This document shows, piece by piece, positions 59,382 to 64,000 of a stretch of 64,000 nt of DNA. This DNA is from Pseudo-nitzschia pungens (taxonomy: Eukaryota > Bacillariophyta > Bacillariophyceae > Bacillariales > Bacillariaceae), in NCBI GenBank assembly GCA_037355855.1, contig CM074761.1, positions 6,467,346-6,531,345 on the forward strand. The letters run 5' to 3'. The first letter of the stretch is position 1, and every line of letters begins with the position of its first letter. The translations under genes were made by a program, and so were the position numbers. Under the pieces are notes generated by a model, which had not been told where the DNA came from, made no database searches, and was given only the letters and a program-made list of their open reading frames with translations.

Positions 59382-62033
59382 ATGGGCTCCTTTTCCTCCG
59401 AAGAAGCCGCCGAGCTGGTGGCAACGATTCGCGGCGAGCACGTCGTCATGAAGCGATGGTTCAACGAGGATCCATCCGAGGAGGCTGCCGCCCTCCGAGA
59501 GAAGTACGGGAAATACCCGGGTCTTTGGAAGGAAGTCCTGAACTGGGTGGGATGGAAGGAGGCCCGAAAGACCTACCTGAAACACACCCAGCAGCGAGAA
59601 GCAGGCACGGCAAACGGGACTGCGAACGGAAACGAAAACGAAAATCGAAATGGAAACGAAAACGAAAATGGAAACGGAAACGGAAATCCAAACACGAATC
59701 CAACTATCGTTTCGACCAGCCAAACACCGGGCGACAAACCGGCTCCCCGCAAGCGGCGTTCCCGCTGGGGCAACGCCGGCAATGATGCTGCTGCTGCAAC
59801 CTCCACAAACAACAACGCCAACGCCAACACCAATACCGCCAACAAGCGTCGTTCTCGCTGGGGGAGAGAAGACCCGTCGAACCGTGAGACTCCGACCGCA
59901 ACTCCGACGTCCACGTCGACGCCAACCGCAACCGCCGGTGGCCACTACGGTCCTTCGTCGTCGTCGGCGGCGGCGGCGGCGCTTCCCCGCTCCCTCCCGG
60001 GACTCGGAATCGGCCTGGGACTCCCCGGAATGCCCACCAACCTGAACCCCGAACAAAAAACCGAGATGCTTCGGCTGCAGGGGCGATTGCGGGAAATCAA
60101 CACCAAGCTGGACAACCTCGAGGCCGAAGCGGCCCGGGTCGATGCGCTTCCGAGGGGACACCGGGAACGGTCTCCCTCGCCGCCCCCGAGTAAGTGGACC
60201 GGACCGGACCGGACTGTTTTGCGTTGTGTTGCATGATATGATGGAGTTGGGTGCATTTCGCAGGAAAGCTAGAGCTCACGAAACGACATTGTTTTTGTGT
60301 TTTGTTTTGGAATGCTCGTTCTCTTGTCTCGCGGTTTGTTGCGTTTGTTTGCGGTGCATTCCTTTATGCATTCATTCATTCATGGATCATGCACCGATAA
60401 TGGATTTATCCAAACTCCTGCTTCCGTGGTGCTCTGTCTCTTTCTCTCTTTCCATCTATTTTTGTCATTTTAACTATTGTTGCTACTATTATTCTTGCTG
60501 CTATCATTGTTTCCATTTTATCCTGTCATCTCCTCCCCGCCACCAGTCTACGGAGCGGACGGAAAACGCAAGAACACACGGTCGGTCCGCTGGCGCCAGA
60601 AATACACCTCCGAGCGCCACGACGTCCTCGAGCAACTCATGGGCCTCAATCCGGCCACCCGCCAGTCCTGTCTCTTCAAGCGGAAGCGCACCAAGAAAAT
60701 CCGGATCCCCATCGAGGAACACCCCCAGTACAACTTTATCGGACTCATCATCGGACCCCGCGGCAAGACGCAAAAGGAACTCGAGAAGAAAACCGGATGC
60801 AAGATCGCCATTCGGGGACGCGGATCCGTCAAGGAGGGCGCCCGGGGACGACGCGACGGAAAGGTCACGGAGAGCGACGACGAGCCCCTCCACGTGGTCA
60901 TCACCGGAGACGACCAGCGATCGGTGGATGCGGCCACCGATATGATCGAGCAGATGCTGGTGGTCATCGACGACGAAAAGAACGTGCACAAACAGAGACA
61001 GCTGCGGGAACTGGCGCTCCTCAACGGGACCCTCAAGGAAGAAAACGAGTACTGCCCGATCTGTGGCGAAAAGGGACACCGGGCCTTTGAATGTCCCAAG
61101 CGATTCGCCAACAGCAACCACCACGGCAAAAAGAATCACTACCACAACAACAATAATGGCAACAACAGCAATGGCCACGGCAACGGCGCAGGTTTGGGAA
61201 TCCGATGTGCGTTCTGTGGAGACAGTGGCCATCCCACCCGGGATTGTCCGCTCAAGCGGTCCTCGGGGGAAGCCAGAACCACGGCGGAAACCAAGGAAAT
61301 GGACTCGGATTACGTCTCCTTTATGGCCGAGCTGGACGGGAAACCGGTGGAAGCATCGCAGTCGCAATCGCAGTCGCAATCTCTATCGCAACCGGCGCAA
61401 ACCACCGCTGCCGCTCTTGCGCACAAATCGGACGCCGGCCTTCCACCGAGGACGACGAATTCGTATCTGCCGCCGCCGCCACCACCACCTCCCCCGCCGC
61501 CATCGCAGGGAACGAATGCCGGCCTGTTGCCACCACCGCCGCCGCCGCCGCAGGGAGCTTCCACCAATCTGCCTCCGCCACCACCGCCGCCGCCCATGCC
61601 AAACAGCAACAGCAGCAACAACAACAACAACAAGGGATTGCCTCCACCACCCCCCAACGGAATGCACGGACCACCGGGCGGTCACAACCAACACCAACAC
61701 CCGTACGGAAGCAACAACAACAGCAGCAACAACAGCAACCGTCCGTATCGCCATGGAGGACAACAACAACAACAACAGCACCACTATGGCAATCACAATC
61801 AAAATCACAACAGCAACCACTACCGGGGCGGAGGAAGCGGACCACCGCAAGGAGGGAACTACTACGGCCACGGAGGAGGTGGAAGTGGACAAGACCAGGG
61901 ACAGCAGCAGCAACAACAACAACAACAACAACAGAATCAGCAGTACCAACAAACCTGGGACTATACGGCCTATTACGGACAAGGAGGCGAAACCGGTGGA
62001 GGTGCCGGTGGATTCAATTGGTGGGAAAACTAA
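59382..62033 (+). CDS. SF1: Splicing factor 1 / branch-point-binding protein (2 exons)
   Basis: Exons 59,382-60,189 and 60,547-62,033 give 764 aa. Order: N-terminal helical part, Asn/Gly-rich linker, two U2AF-ligand motifs (KRRSRWG, Trp129 and Trp160), a helix ending SPPP, then across the junction IYGADGKRKNTR, the conserved lead-in of the SF1 KH-QUA2 domain. The KH has the GPRG loop at 339-342 (IGLIIGPRGKTQKELEKK). Two zinc knuckles follow (C439-x2-C-x4-H-x4-C and C490-x2-C-x4-H-x4-C), then a Pro-rich (polyproline runs) and Asn/Gln/Gly-rich tail. It recognises the intron branch point and hands it to U2AF/U2 snRNP in the nucleus. The start ATG (ACACCATGG) is the first in frame after (AAC)n. 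Confidence 0.95.
60190..60546 (+). other. SF1 intron (357 bp)
   Basis: Donor GTAAGT after CCCCCGA, acceptor CCGCCACCAG before TCTACGGAG. Splicing joins codon CCG-ATC-TAC (P-I-Y), the conserved SF1 segment. The T-rich stretch 60,440-60,540 serves as polypyrimidine region; TTTTAACTATT near 60,470 could hold the branch point. Confidence 0.93.
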
Positions 62034-63468
62034 ACGAAACTCAACTCAACTCCAACAAACCAAACACAAACACAAAACCCAATCCAAACAATTCCAATAC
62101 AGTGTAATATTACAATTCGACTGATTAGATTCGATTCGATTCGATTCAATGCAAAAACAATCCAAATACTAATCCAAATACTAATCCAAATCCAATTCCG
62201 TCCATGCGAACCCAAATTATCACCACGCCAACGAATTCCTTCCTTCCACCCAACGCGGTGTGCTGGCAGGGGGAGGGAAGCAGGCAGGCAGCACAGTGCG
62301 GTGCGGTGCAGTGGCAACGCAACGCACTCGGATTGCGGCATGGTATATAGATACATACATTATTACTATAATATACACACACATGGATTCACGCAAGGGA
62401 ATCCGAGAACGCGGGGAGATGAGATCAGATCAGATCAAATGAAATGAAAATGAAAATAGGTGAGGTGAGGTGAGGTGAGGTGAGGTGAGGCTTGGAAACG
62501 GAACGTTCCAGTTTCGCCTCGGCGAACGAAACGAAACGGGAAAATGCCGCAACATGGTGCGACATCATTTTCGTGCGAAAGAGCCGAACGGAATTGTGTG
62601 CGAGTTGTTCTTCTCATTACGTTATGAGCATGGGAAAATCCCGGCCAGCACTGTCCACCCCAAACAAAACAAAACAAAACAAAACAAAAACAAAAAAAGA
62701 AATAGGCCGTTGCAAATAAGCACTTACATATATCAACGCTATCGATCCATTTGCTCATCAAACACAACAATTGCCTCCTGGTGTCGTGACCAAACCAAGC
62801 CAGTGTTGGTTGCAACCGCAACAGACCCTGCTGGATGGCAATACCTCGGACCGCATATCTTCCGTGCCGTACTGCATTGTGCTGTATACTGTATTGCGCT
62901 GCGCGTACAAGTACTCGTCGGACGCTTGGTTTCGCCGCAACGGGAGTTTCGGACGACGGCGCAACAGCGCAATTGCATTCCCGCAGACCGGACGCCACAT
63001 CCACGGTCGGTCCACCATCGCAGCACCCACGAGTCAGTGCACTAAGTTACATTGTACGAGTACGAGTACGGTACGAGTCCAGTAGTATCCAAGATCAGCA
63101 TCGGCTGGATGTGCAGCGCTCTGCGATGCAAGGGTTGAATTAACTTGCGTTCACACGATTTCGGCTAATGGTAGTACTACTGTTGATAATATGATGAACA
63201 CTCATTCATGAAAATAGCAGAGTGTTGATTGTTTAGCTCTACAAGTACTGATTTTGTCCGAATGCAGGTTTTTGGATAGAAATGTGTGGTCAAGGCCATC
63301 AAAGTGTTTTTTCTCAGTGTGTGAAACAGCAGAAGCATAAAAATGTTGTTCAACGCCACAACATGTCCAATTCGTGCCTACAAAGCGACAACACCAAAAA
63401 AATAGTTCGGGATTCATGAACTCGAATGTATTATGAATACGCAATCATTGATTTCCTTTCTGCTCCGT
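62034..63468. other. Spacer, no convincing gene
   Basis: (GATTC)n at 62,126-62,150, AATCCAAATACT repeats at 62,158-62,190, (GGTGA)n at 62,458-62,490 and (CAAAA)n at 62,664-62,690. ORFs on both strands (up to 189 aa, 62,435-63,045) overlap one another and have no recognisable domain. Confidence 0.6.
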
Positions 63469-64000
63469 TTAGCCAAAGTATTCCACCGCCAGCCTATTCG
63501 TAACAGCGTCCGAGATTCGTTTGCTGATTTCGGCTTCTACGACACTAGCCACGTTATCGCTTCCACCCGAAATCTGCACAAAAACCTTCGAAAGATTATC
63601 AATGTCGGATGCAGTGTGCACCCGCCCGTTCGCCGATGCGCCGGCAATCCGCTGTAATTGACGTGTATCAGTTCCCCCACCGAATCCAATCACATGCAAT
63701 TCCACGGAATATCGAAAATGTGCGCCGAGATTCGAGAAATGCTGGGCTGCGGCTGCAGAATCATCCGCCATGCCATCGCTCATAAAGATGATAACCGCTT
63801 GATGAGATTGGGGAGTCTTTCGGGCAAGACCACATGCCAGAGATGCGGCTGGCTCGAAACACGTGTTACCTCCACTGTAGCTTAGGTTGGAAGGGGCATT
63901 GATTATGCTGGTCAAGTCGCAAGTGACTCTTGCGTTACCGTCGAACTGCACAACAGATATCAAATCTGAATCATGCTGGCGCTGACGACGATTGCGCAGA
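63469..64000 (-). CDS. von Willebrand factor A domain protein, partial
   Basis: The minus-strand frame is open from the right edge of the window (no start inside) to the stop at 63,469-63,471; 176 codons are seen. This is the C-terminal two thirds of a vWA domain: strand DLISVVQFDG, the Thr of the metal site in SGGNTCFEPA, strand VIIFMSDG with its Asp, then LHVIGFGG and a DNLSKVFVQISGG-type last helix. The DxSxS part of the MIDAS must lie outside. The last ~30 residues (VVEAEISKRISD) are helical. Function (adhesion or protein-protein contact) can only be guessed. Confidence 0.85.
   Translation of the reverse strand, partial: LRNRRQRQHDSDLISVVQFDGNARVTCDLTSIINAPSNLSYSGGNTCFEPAASLACGLARKTPQSHQAVIIFMSDGMADDSAAAAQHFSNLGAHFRYSVELHVIGFGGGTDTRQLQRIAGASANGRVHTASDIDNLSKVFVQISGGSDNVASVVEAEISKRISDAVTNRLAVEYFG

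Noticed and set aside
62435..63085. Candidate genes of 95-189 aa on both strands
   Set aside because: Overlapping frames on both strands with no domain, rich in simple repeats; no evidence to choose any.
1..64000. tRNA, rRNA or other known RNA genes
   Set aside because: Scanned by eye for clover-leaf arms and A/B boxes and found none I could support; a tRNAscan run would settle it.

Overview
The window is nuclear DNA of a eukaryote, most likely a diatom. Three things point there. The Ty1/copia polyproteins carry the diatom-type protease motif D-S-H-A-D-T and the integrase segment SPRKAADTLRVTTQKG. One gene fragment joins BspA-type leucine-rich repeats to P-S-x-x-P-S repeats. A decayed Crypton-like tyrosine recombinase is also present. 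Host genes are few, mostly intronless and full of simple-sequence-encoded low complexity.

Layout. Positions 1 to about 46,035 are a nest of retrotransposons. Copia-1 (897-27,297, minus strand) sits inside a ~42-bp minisatellite whose two halves now lie 26 kb apart, probably inside the 3' part of a host gene. Copia-1 was then hit twice: by gypsy-1 (1,865-7,696, 5-bp duplication ATGCC) next to its 3' LTR, and by a 10.6-kb non-LTR element (10,757-21,312, perfect 20-bp duplication) in pol. That non-LTR element has ORF1, an AP-type endonuclease and an RNase H, but no reverse transcriptase. A 2.7-kb spacer follows, with old copia-related LTRs and a solo gypsy LTR. Copia-2 (30,033-45,922, plus strand) is inserted in one of those old LTRs and is itself split by gypsy-2 (35,855-41,707, duplication GGCGG). 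Every main insertion has a target-site duplication that can be read directly. Each LTR element carries at least one disabling lesion.

From 46,036 to 64,000 the sequence is a gene island with GTAC/ACCGGTA-rich spacers. It holds a membrane-associated RBR E3 ubiquitin ligase between diverged inverted repeats, and a large bacterial-type protein (PD-(D/E)XK nuclease with four cysteines, DUF2779/DEDD exonuclease-like domain, SAP domain). These are followed by a BspA-LRR fragment, a rotted copia fragment, the decayed Crypton, splicing factor 1 (branch-point-binding protein, two exons) and the end of a von Willebrand A domain gene running off the right edge.

Most noteworthy: (1) five tandem 17-nt mini-hairpins with compensatory stem changes and a near-constant loop in the copia leader; (2) an LTR hairpin that covaries between two LTR subfamilies; (3) gag separated from pol by one in-frame UGA in two unrelated retrotransposon families; (4) the nuclease/DUF2779/SAP fusion; (5) the RT-less non-LTR element with an intact target-site duplication.
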